A DNA stretch of 64,000 nt from Asterias rubens. Taxonomy: Eukaryota; Echinodermata; Asteroidea; Forcipulatida; Asteriidae. The notes below the pieces were generated by a model. The model searched no databases. It was not told the DNA's origin and worked only from the letters and a program-made list of their open reading frames with translations. A program made the position numbers and the translations under genes. Shown piece by piece: positions 1 to 11,408 of this stretch (within the stretch, counting starts at the first letter, position 1; each line of letters starts with the position of its first letter). The stretch is from NCBI RefSeq assembly GCF_902459465.1, contig NC_047063.1:24101055-24165054 (forward strand). The letters are read 5' to 3'.

Positions 1-3000
1 AGTCTTAGGTACCCCTACAGAGAAGACATGGCCTGTAAGTATAGACCCAAGCAACCTCCAGGACTCAAATTTTACATTGAATCACTGGCCTGAGGCCAGT
101 TAATTCATTGTCAGGCCAGTACATTCAATTAAATTCATTTATTCAATTAAAAAATGGTTTATTAAAACATGTATTGCAGATAAAAACTGAATTGCATATG
201 CAAACATCTGGTAAACTTAAGACAGGTAAAGTCTGGTGGTCTTGGTTTTTTTTTTCAATTCAACATCTTTGTCTCAAAAAACTTATATTCAAATGTTGAG
301 TCTGAGTCTCATAAATATCTTTCAATTCTGCCGAGTATCGCCCATTAAACAGAAGAGATCAATCTTCTTTTAGAAGTTTGTTCAAATGAACCAGTTTAGA
401 TGATAACCTCTCATTTTGATTCTAGTCTCTTCTCATTTTGATTCTATTCTTGTAAATAAAATCCCAGTCCAGTAAAGGTTCTGAGCTACAAGTCCGGCGA
501 TCTTGTGGATTTCCCCCCTAAATTTGACCCCTAAACTCGTTCCCTCGCATACACTGATAGATTATCATCATAATCATCATTTAGGCTGTGTTCATCCAGT
601 GTAAGATTTAGCCCTCCTCCTGTAAACACCGTTCATTTCTATTTCTTGCAGTTCTGGTCCATGTTGTTCCTGCATAAACCCTGATGTCATCTCTCCATCT
701 TCTTCTCTGTCTACCTCTTTTCCTTTTCCCTGTCCTTAATTGCCAATCCATTATTCTTGTTGTCCATCTATTGTAATTCCTTCGGGCAGTGTGTCCAGCC
801 CGTCTCCATTTAGCTTATTTTGTTGTCCTTATGATGTCTCTTTAATACTCAAGTTTTATTTTATATCTCTGTGCATTTATTCCTGTCTCCTGCTAGATTA
901 TAACCCCCCAGTATTGCTTTCAACATGTGGTACATTTTAACTTGGCCTGTGGTCAATCCAGTCTAGGTGCACACTCATGGTTACCCGCAAAAAGAGGCAT
1001 CAAGTGAAAGAGCAACTTGACCACTCTTACACCCAGTTTGGACAGGTGCGCCAGAGTCGCACCGAACCAAATAGATTACGAGCGACTCTAGGCAACCCAA
1101 ATAAATTTTGGTTTCAGACAGGCGAACTTAACATAACATTTAAATTGGTTCGGCTCATGACAAGTTCAACGTCTCAAACCAAGGCGCTCGAGAGTCGTTC
1201 CGGACGACTGCAACAGTCGATCTTTCGACTTCTAGCGCGTCCAGTCGCTCCTAACTGTTTCAGACGTCAACATTTTCAAGTACTTAACGCATAATTTGGT
1301 TTGGCGCGACTCTGGAGCACCTGTCTGAAACGGGTGTTACATTCGTCTTTGATCTTGAGACATGTCTGGCTCTATCAGTCTACACTAGACTGTATACAAA
1401 CATCATTATGTTTTTATTTGTATTAAAATTCCTGCATTTTCAGGGTAACATTTTTTTTTGTGAATTGTGATATTTCTAATTTAACTGATTCTAAATAAAT
1501 TATTATTTAGTTGTACCAATGTTTTTAATGTGTTTTTAATATATTTTAAATCTTTGTATTGATTGATTACCAGTATCTGTAATAATTAGTAAAAGGTATT
1601 TGTTGATTTAATGCGCTATATAAGAATTAAATATTATTATTATTATTATTATTATTATAATATTATTATAATTATATTATTATAATTAATACTTTTATTA
1701 ATTTTAACAATGAATGTTGTTGTTATCTTAGACAAAAAGGGGCCAGACTGATATTGTGCTTTACAAGCCAGGGTTAGGGGTAGGTTAGGTATTAGACAAA
1801 ATGAAGATACCTCCTTAGTTGGTTTAAATCTGTATTCTGATTAAAAACTTCAGTTTGTTGCTTTTCACCGTTCAACCACAACTGGCCATCATGTAAACAT
1901 CTATCAGATTGTCCTACAGAAACAAAAAAAATCTTTTTAAATGTTCTATGGTTACTAAGTATTTTATGAGGCGTTTTTTACTCTTATCGTTACAGGGAAT
2001 GGAGGAGTTACCAGACTACAACAAGATCACATTTCCAGAGAATCCTCCCATACCATTTGAAGAAGTGGTACCAGACGCATCACCAGAGGTAGAAAACCCT
2101 TTTAAGGGCTTGGGTACTTTTTGTACAACACAAAACTTACACAATTTGAAGATAATGATAATAGAAAGCCTCACTTAAAATATGAGTAAAAAAAAAAATC
2201 ACAAAAATAAATTAGCATGCATAACTTATTTAACAGGACTGGTATCTCTGTAGTTTACAAACCTGAGGAAATCTTGAAGCAAGGGTGCTTGCTGTGTGAA
2301 CCAGAAACACCAGGGTTAACCCTTTGCCTTTGACGATAAGCACAAGTGTTCTGTTTTTGTTTTTTTTCACATGCACTACCAATCCTATACATGGGACCTA
2401 CTGGCTCAATGTCCAATCTGAAGGATAAAGCAATTGTGGAATTATATTGCTCAAGGATACAAAAAGTGTCGTGGCCCTGATTCGAACCAAATCTCAACCC
2501 CAATCTCAACAAAGACATCTTTGTTTTAAGAGATGTTAAATTGGCATCGGGGATAAAGAATGTTAATTTTGGTTTTTACCCATACACCGATGTGTGTATG
2601 CACTGTATACTCAGTACTTTCCCGAGTCCTGTGAAAAAATATCACAGGCATGTTACTCGGGTGGGATTCGAACCCACGACCCTTGCAATTCTAGAGCAGT
2701 GTCTTTCCAACTAGACTACCGAGGTTGTCCGGTAGCTAGAGGCAGAGAATTCTTTGTTTGTCTACCTCTTGCACCCTTTTTGTTGTGCCAAGAACTCGCT
2801 ATTTAACTTTTGCAGAGAGATCATTCTCTGTATATGGCCCCAAAATGTGGAATAAGCTTCCTACACAGATCAGAAATGCCAGCTCACTCACCTCATTCAA
2901 GACACTCCTTAAAGGCAGCGGACACTATTGGTAATTACTCAAAATAATTATCATAATAAAACCTCATTTGGTAACCAGTACTGTTCCTCAGTGCCTTAGA

Positions 3001-5567
3001 ACAAACTTTTGATTTTGGCGCTCTACAAAAATGACCTTTGATTGATTGATTGATTCATTGATTGATTGACATGCCACTGAACAATAGAAAATAACAGCAT
3101 TGTTCTTTTGTTTTGCAGGCACTGGACCTCCTGAAGAAGTTTCTTGTTTACCCCTCAAAGCAGAGAATATCGGCAGCGGAGGTGAGTTTGAAAAATTAGC
3201 ACTTTGTGTAGTTGCTGTTTTCAAGTCTACTTTATAGAATTTTGGCTGGTAACCAGTTTCTACAAAGCAATATTGTTTCTGTGTGTAGCAAGTTGTTTTT
3301 GCTTACATACAAGCTATATGAAGTCGGGGCCTGGGCCCAATTTCATAGAGCTGCTTAAGCATAACATTTTGTTTAAGCGAACAAATCCTTGCTAAGTAAA
3401 ATCAGATTACCAGCCAAGACTCCACTCAATTGTTATGCACTCAATTAAGTAAACAGCTAAATACCAGTCACCAGCAATGTACATGGCATGAAAATTTGAC
3501 CAGTAACATATGTAAAATAAGCGAGCTATTTTCGTGCAGCTCTATGACATTGGCCCCTGAGCTCAATTTTATAAGGCTGTTTAGCAGAAAATACTGCTTG
3601 ACAAGTTTTCTGCTAAACACCAAATATCTGCGGCACCAATGTGAACTTTTTAGAATTTTGGCTGGTAATGCAGTTTCTGCTAAGCAATGTTGTTCTGAGT
3701 TTGTTGTGCTTACAGGCTTTATGAAATTGGGCACTGGTGGCAAAATTATTTTGTTTAGAGCTACTTTTCATGTTTAAAGGCACTGGACACTATTGGTAAC
3801 GGTCAAAGACTAGTCTTAACAGTTTGTGTATTTCAACATATGCATAAACTAACAAACCTGTGAAAATTTTAGCTCAATTGGTCATCGAACTTGCGAGATA
3901 ATAATAAAAGGAAAAAAAAAAAATTCTCACACGAAGTTGTGTGCGTTTAGATGGTTGATTTCGAGACCTCATGTTCTAAATCTGAGGTCTCGAAATCAAA
4001 TTCGTGGAAAATTACTTCTTTCTCAAAAACTATGGCACAAACAGAGGGAGCCATTTCTCACCATGTTTTATACCATCAACCTCTCCCCATTACTCGTCAC
4101 CAAGAAAGGTTTTATGCTAATAATTATTTTGAGTAACTACCAATAGTGTCCACTGCCTCTAAAGGCACTGGACACGTTTGGTAATTGTCAAAGACCAGTA
4201 TTCTAACTTGGTTTATCTCAACATATGCATAAAATAACAAACCTGTGAACATTTGGGCTCAATCGGTCATCGAAATTGCAAGAGAAAAAACACCCTAGTT
4301 ACATTACTGTGTGTGCTTTCAGATGCATAATAAAAAGACTTCAGCTGAAAATGTTTTATTATTTGAGTGAGAAATTACCTCTTTCTCAAAAACTATGTTA
4401 CTTTAGAGGGAGCCGCTAAACTAGCAACAGCACAATCATTTTGAGTAATTACCGATAATGTCCAGTGCCTTATTCATTGATAACCTATATTTATGAATAT
4501 TTTTCGTCATCCCGGTAACTATTACTAACTGTAATATTGAATTACTTTTGTGCAATATAGGAATTTATGTATTGTAAATTTGTAACCACAGCATCTGTTC
4601 AAACAGACAGCATTGTGTTCAAACAGACAGCATTGTGTTCAAACAGACAGCATTGTGTTCAAACAGACAGCATTGTGTTCAAACAGACAGCATTGTGTTC
4701 AAACAGACAGCATTGTGTTCAAACAGACAGCATTGTGTTCAAACAGACAGCATTGTGTTCAAACAGACAGGATTGTGTTCAAACAGACAGCATTGTGTTC
4801 AAACAGACAGCATTGTGTTCAAACAGACAGCATTGTGTTCAAACAGACAGCATTGTGTTCAAACAGACAGCATTGTGTTCAAACAGACAGCATTGTGTTC
4901 AAACAGACAGCATTGTGTTCAAACAGACAGCATTGTGTTCAAACAGACAGCATTGTGTTCAAACAGACAGCATTGTGTTCAAACAGACAGCATTGTGTTC
5001 AAACAGACAGCATTGTGTTCAAACAGACAGCATTGTGTTCAAACAGACAGCATTGTGTTCAAACAGACATCATTGTGTTCAAACAGACAGCATTGTGTTC
5101 AAACAGACAGCATTGTGTTCAAACAGACAGCATTGTGTTCAAACAGACAGCATTGTGTTCAAACAGACAGCATTGTGTTCAAACAGACAGCATTGTGTTC
5201 AAACAGACAGCATTGTGTTCAAACAGACAGCATTGTGTTCAAACAGACAGCATTGTGTTCAAACAGACAGCATTGTGTAGGCCTATTGTGCAATGTGTTC
5301 TGTTGTTGGAACCAAAACAAATACTATCATGTTTTGGTTTTGAAACATGGTTCACTCAGCTTTTCTGATTCCTTTTTTCTTTTTTTCTAGGCCCTCCTTC
5401 ATCCGTATTTCTTCACGGAGCCACTGCTAGCTCATCACTCAGAATTGCCGATCCCCAAGCACGGCAAGAAAGTACGACACCGTGGTCAACACCCCAAGGA
5501 GTATGATATTGATGTTCCCCTGGAGCAGTCCTTGGTGGACCCAGACCTCATCGCTCTGTTTGTCTGA
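1..5567 (+). CDS. CDK20: CDK20 (cell cycle-related kinase), 3' part of gene
   Basis: Last four coding exons of a CMGC kinase; the gene begins left of the window. Exons: 1-34 (VLGTPTEKTWP, then GTAAGT), 1996-2088 (GMEELPDYNKITF...), 3119-3181 (ALDLLKKFLVYPSKQRISAAE), 5391-5567 (ALLHPYFFTEP... ending DPDLIALFV, TGA). All introns are GT-AG and phase 0 after the first. The order LGTP, LPDYNKI, ALDLL, RI.A, ALLH.YFF, ELPIP and a final acidic DVPLEQSL.DP.L matches vertebrate CDK20, which is about 346 residues long. The window holds the end of the kinase C-lobe and the tail; ATP site and activation loop are outside. CDK20 is known to act in cell-cycle entry and ciliary Hedgehog signalling. Intron 3 carries a large 20-bp minisatellite. 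The end of the last exon is duplicated in the 3' flank. Confidence 0.93.
60..545. repeat. Dispersed repeat family H, copy 1 (CDK20 intron)
   Basis: Shares ordered blocks with 49200-49570: a GGCC(T/C)GAGGCCAGT block, TCTCATTTTGATTCT, a GTTCTGAGC.ACAAG block and CTTGTGGATTT. Old, diverged copy of an unnamed dispersed repeat. Confidence 0.55.
1030..1337. mobile_element. Non-autonomous DNA transposon (MITE) with ~45-bp terminal inverted repeats
   Basis: The left arm near 1030-1075 (ACAGGTGCGCCAGAGTCGC, then ACCGAACCAAAT) is the imperfect reverse complement of 1288-1337 (ATTTGGTTTGGCGCGACTC, GAGCACCTGTCTGAAAC). The interior is about 210 bp with no transposase frame. It lies in a CDK20 intron. Confidence 0.7.
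1560..1690 (+). repeat. SINE/LINE 3' tail with ATT microsatellite
   Basis: AATGCGCTATATAAGAATTAAATATT followed by repeated ATT. The same GCGCTATATAAGA...(ATT)n end recurs at about 52735-52770 after a full SINE, so this is the tail of a retroposon whose body is degraded. Confidence 0.55.
2280..2520 (-). mobile_element. Degenerate tRNA-headed SINE
   Basis: On the - strand the segment carries blocks of the SINE seen at 46500-46715 and 52366-52770: a B-box-like GGTTCGAATCA, CCTTGAGCAATATA and a GAAACACCAGGGTT block. Diverged; CDK20 intron. Confidence 0.5.
2540..2760 (-). mobile_element. tRNA-derived SINE, family S1
   Basis: Read on the - strand: A box-like TAGTCTAGTTGGAAAGACAC, then GGGTCGTGGGTTCGAATCCC (B box) and a body reaching CAGTGCATACACACATCGGT. 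Three further copies lie in the window (12672-12836, 23270-23400, 36905-37150), all in the same orientation. The conserved tRNA half indicates a Pol III retroposon, not a functional tRNA. Confidence 0.75.
2810..3070 (+). mobile_element. CR1/Jockey-like LINE 3' fragment, split by a family A piece
   Basis: The + strand reads RSFSVYGPKMWNKLPTQIRN and SSLTSFKTLLK, the conserved last segment of many CR1/Jockey-clade reverse transcriptase ORFs (..P.LWN.LP..IR...S...FK..LK). At 2911-2975 a fragment of family A (GGACACTATTGGTAATTACT) interrupts it. A GCGCTCTACAAAAATGACC then (TTGA)n tail follows. Confidence 0.65.
3326..3745. mobile_element. Family F palindromic MITE, two adjacent copies
   Basis: Copies at about 3326-3556 and 3556-3740, each starting and ending with variants of GGGCCCAATTTCATAAAG and its complement CTTTATGAAATTGGGC, with GCTTAAGCA and TTGGCTGGTAA blocks inside. 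Other copies: 9410-9492, 26338-26520, 38028-38264, 54740-54835 and 56795-56920. Confidence 0.7.
3776..4472. mobile_element. Family A MITE, two tandem copies
   Basis: Copies at 3776-4160 and 4161-4472. Each begins AAAGGCACTGGACAC and ends with the complement (TGTCCACTGCCT, TGTCCAGTGCCT). Internal marks are AACAAACCTGTGAA, a GAGACCTCA...TGAGGTCTCGAAATC palindrome in the first, and GAGGGAGCC. This is the commonest repeat here: about 15 copies or fragments in 64 kb. Confidence 0.85.
4601..5280 (+). repeat. 20-bp minisatellite, 34 units
   Basis: Thirty-four head-to-tail units of AAACAGACAGCATTGTGTTC fill 4601-5280 exactly. Only two internal units differ, each by one base (C to G at 4771; G to T at 5070), and the final unit ends TGTAG in place of TGTTC. 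The array lies in CDK20 intron 3, in the transcribed orientation. Because 20 is not a multiple of 3 and the unit has no stop in any forward frame, all three + frames are open and give the same repeated peptide. The flanks (TTGTAACCACAGC left, CTATTGTGCAATGTGTT right) recur around a single unit at 17235-17340. Confidence 0.97.
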
Positions 5568-5671
5568 GTCAATGTCCTCTCTCTTTTCCTGCCTGTCTGT
5601 CCGTCTATAGGCTGGGGAGCAAAAGCTGTTGTATGGTGCCGAGCGAATAAGAGCACCACACTCTAACTCCT

Positions 5672-5788
5672 CAAGGAGTATGATATTGATGTTCCCCTGG
5701 AGCAGTCCTTGGTGGACCCAGACCTCATCGCTCCGTTTGTCTGAATCAATGTCCTCTCTTGTTCATGTCTGGGTGTCCGTCTATAGGC
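5672..5788 (+). pseudogene. Tandem duplicate of CDK20 C-terminal coding end and stop
   Basis: 5495-5611 and 5672-5788 match closely at an offset of 177 bp. The first covers the last 23 codons of CDK20, its stop and about 44 bp of 3'UTR. The second repeats these with an intact frame (KEYDIDVPLEQSLVDPDLIA, then PFV and TGA); one L-to-P change is visible. It lies after the stop, so it is 3'UTR and not an exon unless spliced in. Confidence 0.85.
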
Positions 5789-7399
5789 CAAGACCGTGTT
5801 AGTCGACAGGGGTATTCAAGGCTTGTTTGTGTGGATCATTGTATTCTTCTTTTACAACATATGCATTTTATTTAAAAAACGGTTACAAACGCTTTTCAAA
5901 GACCAACTCGACTGATCCAAGGCAACATGTTCCTTTAAAGTTCTCTTTAAACGTAGGAATAATTTATTGGCAACTTCCCTTAAAACTGAAATGTAAACAT
6001 GTTATAACTATCAATCAACTGGGTTCTTAAAGTCACTGGTTCCTGTAATCACTTAACTTTACTGACCGTGGATTGGCAGGAAGTTGTTCTAAAACTAACC
6101 GCAAATAAATCGTCGCCATTTTTCCCCAAAAGGGCCACAAATTGATAAATACAGGAAGGGGCCTATACTGCAATTTTTGCATTTTGCTTTCCTTTCACAT
6201 AGAGCCATCAGCCCCCCCCCCCCAAAAGACATGAAAGATAAATAAAATACGTGTCTGGTGTTAGAATTGGGATCCATGTATTGCTTGATACTGGTTTCCT
6301 CTTTGTTCCAGCATAGAGCAAGATAGTCTGTTTTTACTCTGTTTATCAGTTGATGTAATCATAATCAACTCGCACACAGTGGCTGCTGCACTATTGGGGT
6401 TTGATGGGCACAGGAACCATAGACAGATTGATACCTGCCAACACAATAAAGCCAGCGGTTATGTATAAATTACTGATCTCTACATTTGCGTCTGTTACTG
6501 GAGGAAGAAAGGAAATCTGCTGTGATGTAACTGGCAACTGGACATCTGGCAATTTAAGTGTACTTTGAGGCAGGAAATAGTATTTTAGACTTATCACAGT
6601 CTTGAATGCGGGAAGTTATTTGATATAGACTATTGAATAACCCCTTGTCGCTATGAAATTCGCCATCTTGTAGGCCCAACTGTATGCGCGTTTACATGCC
6701 TACATTAAAGAAGCATGCAGCGTTCCAGGTTTGATTTCTATGGCAAAAGGACGCACACTTCCAGGTTTGATTTCTATGGCAAAAGGACGCACACACACCG
6801 GTCGCAGACGCCATGTAGGGCAAATATTTGAACGGTGACGTCATATTCAATACTAGTCCATTGCATAAATTTGCTTGCCTGCTCTTTTGGATTACGAGAG
6901 TTCTCATTGATACTTGAAGAGTGCCTTACCATTGTATGTGATTGTAATTGTAAGTTCTCAAGACGGCCTACTGTGTTGTAAATAAAATATTTTGCTCTGG
7001 ATTTTCTTTAGAAGACAAAGAGAAGGTCTGACTTTCCCTAGGTTGTGGGGAGGGTGGGCAGGAAGGGGGGAAGGTTCTGAGTAGAGGTTGGGAGCTCTAG
7101 AGCCTGTTTATGTGTGTTGGGTTGTCATTTAGCCATTGAGAAAATCTGCTTGATGGGTTGAAATGCCAGGCCATTAACTATTTTTTTTCCTCTTTATTTG
7201 TGGATTTGTTAACTGTATTTGTGTGATATTTGTTGAGTATCATGTACATTACATTTTGTAAATACTGTGAGATTTCTTGTTCTGTAAATAAACAAAACAA
7301 AGTATTTTTCTGTCCTTAGTCAGTGCCATCACCACCACCCCCCCCCCTTTTAAAAAGTTATTAGTGACTTAATATATTGCTGTCAATTAATGTACTGAA

Positions 7400-7785
7400 T
7401 GGGTATGTGGACACTAATTGGTAATTACTCAAAATAATATTATAATAAAACCTCGCTTGTAACGAGTAATAGGAAGAGGTTGATAGTATAAAACATGTGA
7501 GAAACGGCTCCCTCTGAAGTGCCATAGTTTCTGAGAAAGAAATTTTTTCCACAAACTTGATTTCAAGACCTCAGATTTAGAACTTGAGGTCTTGAAATCA
7601 ACCATCTAAATCACACAACTTCGGGTTACAAGGGTGTTTTTTCCTTTCAATGTTATCTCGCAACTTCGATGACCGATTGAGCTCAATTTTCACAGGTTTG
7701 TTACTGTATGCATATGTTGAGATACACCAACTGTGAAGGCTAGTCTTTGACAATTACCAATAGTGTCCACTGCCTTTAATTAAAT
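7400..7785. mobile_element. Family A MITE, full copy
   Basis: Starts GTGGACACTAATTGGTAATTA and ends ACCAATAGTGTCCACTGCC. Contains the internal palindrome TTTCAAGACCTCAGATTTAG / TGAGGTCTTGAAATCAA. Confidence 0.85.
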
Positions 7786-7802
7786 TTGTGGATGAACAAT
7801 GA

Positions 7803-7855
7803 CAAGTTTGCAGCAACAGGATTCGAACCTGTTACCTCTGGATTAACATGCCGGG
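7803..7855 (-). repeat. tRNA-like SINE fragment, family S2
   Basis: The - strand reads GTTAATCCAGAGGTAACAGG TTCGAATCCTGTTG: the 3' half of a tRNA-like fold with a B box. It matches the longer copy at 53455-53530. Only a half tRNA, so not a gene. Confidence 0.55.
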
Positions 7856-8771
7856 GGGAGGGGGGGTGCCAGTCGCAAGCAATTTAACTTCTTTTTTTTT
7901 TACCTGGGAGTGGCAGTAAGGGGGGTACCAAGCATTGAATTTGTTATTTCAGAAATCTGAGGCCACCACAGGGAAACTGACTGTGTTGCAATTTTTGGGT
8001 GAACAGTTAATACCTATATTTTTCTAACTTTAAATGCAACCTTTTGACATGTGAACCCCGCAGGAAGTTGGGCAAGGGTCGTAATTTTCACCCGAGACAA
8101 AGATGATCTCGTAAGAAAATTTGAGTCGGTCTGCATGCGCACATCTAATACAGGATAAGTAGAGCAAACAAAACAGGAAGTTTGCATATCTTGTGTTATC
8201 AATCTCATAACAAACCTGTGACTAATTTGGGCTCAATCCGTTGAGCGAGTCGGGAGAAAATAATGAAACATAGATTATGCATTTGATTTTGGTTGTATTA
8301 ATAGAAACCAACTGTTGCAGTTGGGTTTTTTTCTTGGGGGGGGGGTGGTTACATGATTGTTCTTGTTTATATGAATTCATTTCAAGGGGAAACATCAGAA
8401 AAGAATAGTTCTAATATGAACTTCATTGTCAATAAACTTTCAGACTGATGTTTGTTGTTTCAATCCTGTGTAAAGTTCTTGCACCTTGTCGAGGTTCGGA
8501 TATTATTTTGCAACAACACATTAAAAGGTTGGGAAAATAGGGAAATGGTAGCTGGACACAATAAGTGTTCTGGGTTCTAGCATGTGCTGCCAATTATAAT
8601 AACAATACTAATATAAGAAAACTACTACACACAACAATTTTTGCCTTTTTAAACAATTTATTAATTAGAAAGTGGAAAAATAAATAAGTCTTGACATTGC
8701 ATGCAACTATTAACTATTTTTATAAAATGCCACCCACTTACACACAACACATGCACTCTGTAACATGAACA

Positions 8772-8903
8772 GGGGTCGATTTCACAAAGAACTAACTAGT
8801 CCTATGGGATACTAAAAACCCAAGGATAGTCCTCTAAGTTAGGATGGGTAACTCGTCCTAACTCAAGATAAGACTAGTCTAAACTCTTTGTGAAATCCAC
8901 CCC
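8772..8903. mobile_element. Family B palindromic MITE
   Basis: Ends GGTCGATTTCACAAAGA and CTTTGTGAAATCCACCC are inverted repeats; the middle has ACTAGTCCTA, AACTCGTCCTAACT and TAGACTAGTC blocks. Fellow copies: 10760-10924, 23568-23701, 28000-28060 and 47898-48031, with related forms at 31703-31832, 31839-32022 and 59936-60025. Confidence 0.8.
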
Positions 8904-9133
8904 AGTTGGAATATACACATAGCTTACACTGCACTTGAGTTAAACCTTATGCCAGCTTTAAACATAAAGTTACCAAAGTTTATCAAAAACCTGCAGTAAG
9001 ATAAATCTTGAATAATTGACAGTATGCTCTATACTAGTGTTCCGGAGAGTAGTGTTAGGCTACTCTATTCCCATTACAGACCATGAACAAAATGTGATTA
9101 ATCTTAAGTGTGATATAAAATCAGACTCTGAGT

Positions 9134-9333
9134 CCAATAGACCGATCCATTAGGCTCTGCCCACGACGCACGTGTGCGCATGAACTAGTGCCAGTGGGCA
9201 TCTCTAATGCCTTTCTGCACAACTCTACCGCGACGACGCATGTCGGACTTTATGTCGGAACTTCATTGCGTTGTGATTGGTCAATTTACGCAATGGGGTG
9301 GAGCTTAATGGATCGGTCTATTTCACATCACTG
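9134..9333. mobile_element. MITE with ~28-bp terminal inverted repeats
   Basis: AATAGACCGATCCATTAGGC at the left and its near complement GGAGCTTAATGGATCGGTCT at the right (about 200 bp). GC-rich interior with ACGCACGTGTGCGCA; no transposase. Confidence 0.75.
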
Positions 9334-10302
9334 CGCAGAAAACAGTGCTGAACAATTTTCTGCTTATCACAAAAATGAGCAGGATACCGGTTACATGTGG
9401 TACATGTACATGTTAATGGTATTTTGGCTGGTAACATATTCTGGCAAGCATATTTCTGTTGTGCTTACAATGCAGCTCTGTAAAATAGAGCCCAGATGTA
9501 AAAAGACTCGAGTAGCGTGAAATTCAGTAACACTGACAATACTAAATGTCAATTTAATTGGCAAACAAAATAATGGCTTAACTAAAGGTTGAGCCCAGAC
9601 TGGTTGACCATTGGTTGACTGACTTTTATGTTTTTTTCCTGGTCCCAATAGCCTATACATGCTAACATGTGTAAAGTACAGTAGGGAACCAGTGACAATA
9701 TAGCAATAGGCAGAAGGCAATGGAAGTCAATGGAGTGAGTACGTCACTGCGCATTCGTTGCTAGTCAGTGGTCAATCACAAGTTAACTTAAAAAAGCACA
9801 CCAAAACACCAAAGGAATTTAACTACAATAATATAACTACAATAAGCTTCTGACAAAACTATGTTTATATAATATAATGTATACTTTACTCCTTGCGTAC
9901 CACAAAAATAGACATATCACACCCAAATGGTGCAATTTTGTATTTACATGAAAGTTTATTACCCTAAAAAACTTAAACATGTATATCAAAAGGCAAAATT
10001 TGCCATGATGGTTAATAATTTCATTTACATGACTACGGACCTGGTTCATGGCTCTCTTGCAGAAAACTTCTAGCCTACAAGATCAGGAGTTGTACGAGAG
10101 CCAACAGACAAAAAACTTTTTTTGAGCAGCTGACACAGAGAAAATCAAGTCCAAAAACTGACAATCTCAGACCTAAAACAAAGTCTATCACGGTTGAAAT
10201 GAAAAAGCAGTACATAGGGTGAAGTCCCTGCAAATGCTTTATTTTATCGTCGGCATCACTGCACAACCCCAAAGTTTCCCTCCAAATGCAGAGCCTGGAA
10301 TT

Positions 10303-10462
10303 TCACAGAGGCCACGGAGACCATGGCCTCCGTTGACCTTGTCTTGGCCTTGGTGCCAAAGCTTTCAAAAATTCCCATAGACTTTAAGATTTTCCAATGG
10401 AAGTGCCCTTTCCAAATGAAAATGGCCTTGCCCTCTCAAAGATGAAATTCCAGGCCTGCAAA
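10303..10462. mobile_element. Family G palindromic repeat
   Basis: Begins GCCTGGAATTTCACAGAGGC and ends GATGAAATTCCAGGCCTG. The blocks GACCATGGCCTCCGTTG, CTTGGCCTTGGTGCC and CTATAGACTTTAAGA-like recur at 31478-31632, 38265-38405 and 47621-47860. Confidence 0.65.
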
Positions 10463-10759
10463 TGTTTACATTAGCATGGTGAGAACAAACAAAAAAAACA
10501 AATTAACAACAATGACCAGTTTTAACTGGAACATTGTGTTACATGTATAAGTTTAGACCATGTCCATGACCAACTACCCTGAGAGCCATGTTAGTCTGTG
10601 CAACCGAAATGCTTTGAAAATCAATTTGAAAACAACATCAATGGACTACTCTTCTGCTAGGCCCCCCACGGAGTGACCTGTCTTGGCCTTGCGGTTGCCA
10701 GTTTCCCAAGTCGTATATTTTTATTTATTTATAAACTAACACTTTATGAACAGGCTTAT

Positions 10760-10924
10760 AGGGTTCACAAAGAACAGGCTCACAAAGCGTTAAGACTGGT
10801 CTTATCTCGAGTCAGGACGAGTTACTCGTCTTAAATTAGGACTAGCCTTAAGTTTTTAATATCTCCTGGGACTAGTCCTACATGTAAGTTGGGACTAGTC
10901 GTAACTCTTTGTGAAATCGACCCC
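10760..10924. mobile_element. Family B palindromic MITE
   Basis: Contains TCTCGAGTCAGGACGAGTTA, GGGACTAGTCCTACATG and ends CTTTGTGAAATCGACCCC. A 70-bp family A scrap (ACACGTTTTGTAGTTGTCAA) follows it. Confidence 0.75.
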
Positions 10925-11097
10925 AGGACACGTTTTGTAGTTGTCAAAGACCAGTATTCTCACCCAACAAATGCATAAAACCTGTGAACATTCGTGTTTT
11001 TCAAATTCAAATTTTGAAAAATCTAAAATGATATCCTGTACCACAACCACATCACTTGTGAAATAATTCTTAAATTACTTAAAATTAACTAAAGCTG

Positions 11098-11312
11098 CTA
11101 TAGACGATGTGACCTTTGTTTACATTCAAACCGCCCTCTGTTGACAAAACACTATATACGTCATGTTTCGCCGGGCACCGAGTTGCGTAGTCATAGTAAG
11201 ATTACGTACACTTTCTAGCTGGCTGCCAAAACACAAAGGTTTTGCCCGGCGGTATGCGCGCGAATCATGTTATGGTTTTCGTGTGACGTCAGAGGTCACA
11301 TCGTCTGTACTT
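11098..11312. mobile_element. MITE with 14-bp inverted ends, next to SLC35A2 3' end
   Basis: AGACGATGTGACCT at 11102 pairs with AGGTCACATCGTCT at 11291. A second inner pair is GCCGGGCACC / TTGCCCGGCGG. About 215 bp, no transposase. Confidence 0.65.
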
Positions 11313-11408
11313 CTTCTCATGAAGTAAATTTGTATTGCCACTAAATTAAGGAGCGATAACCAAATGTTTACCTTCCAACGACTATCTCCTAATAATCATT
11401 ATTTCATT

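Larger units (their letters stand above)
5789..11408. other. Intergenic region between CDK20 and SLC35A2 (convergent genes)
   Basis: No convincing coding exon seen. Holds AATAAA-type signals near 6103, 6239, 6978 and 7286 that could serve CDK20, C- and G-homopolymer runs, a direct repeat at 6719-6790 (CCAGGTTTGATTTCTATGGC twice) and the mobile elements listed separately. Confidence 0.6.

Noticed and set aside
2640-2740. Possible tRNA gene (A and B boxes)
   Set aside because: The same sequence with a long common body occurs four times; the arms do not make a clean cloverleaf. It is a SINE.
4567-5390. Three overlapping ~240-residue reading frames
   Set aside because: They are only the minisatellite read in three frames, within a CDK20 intron; not a gene. 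Kept as a repeat and a finding.
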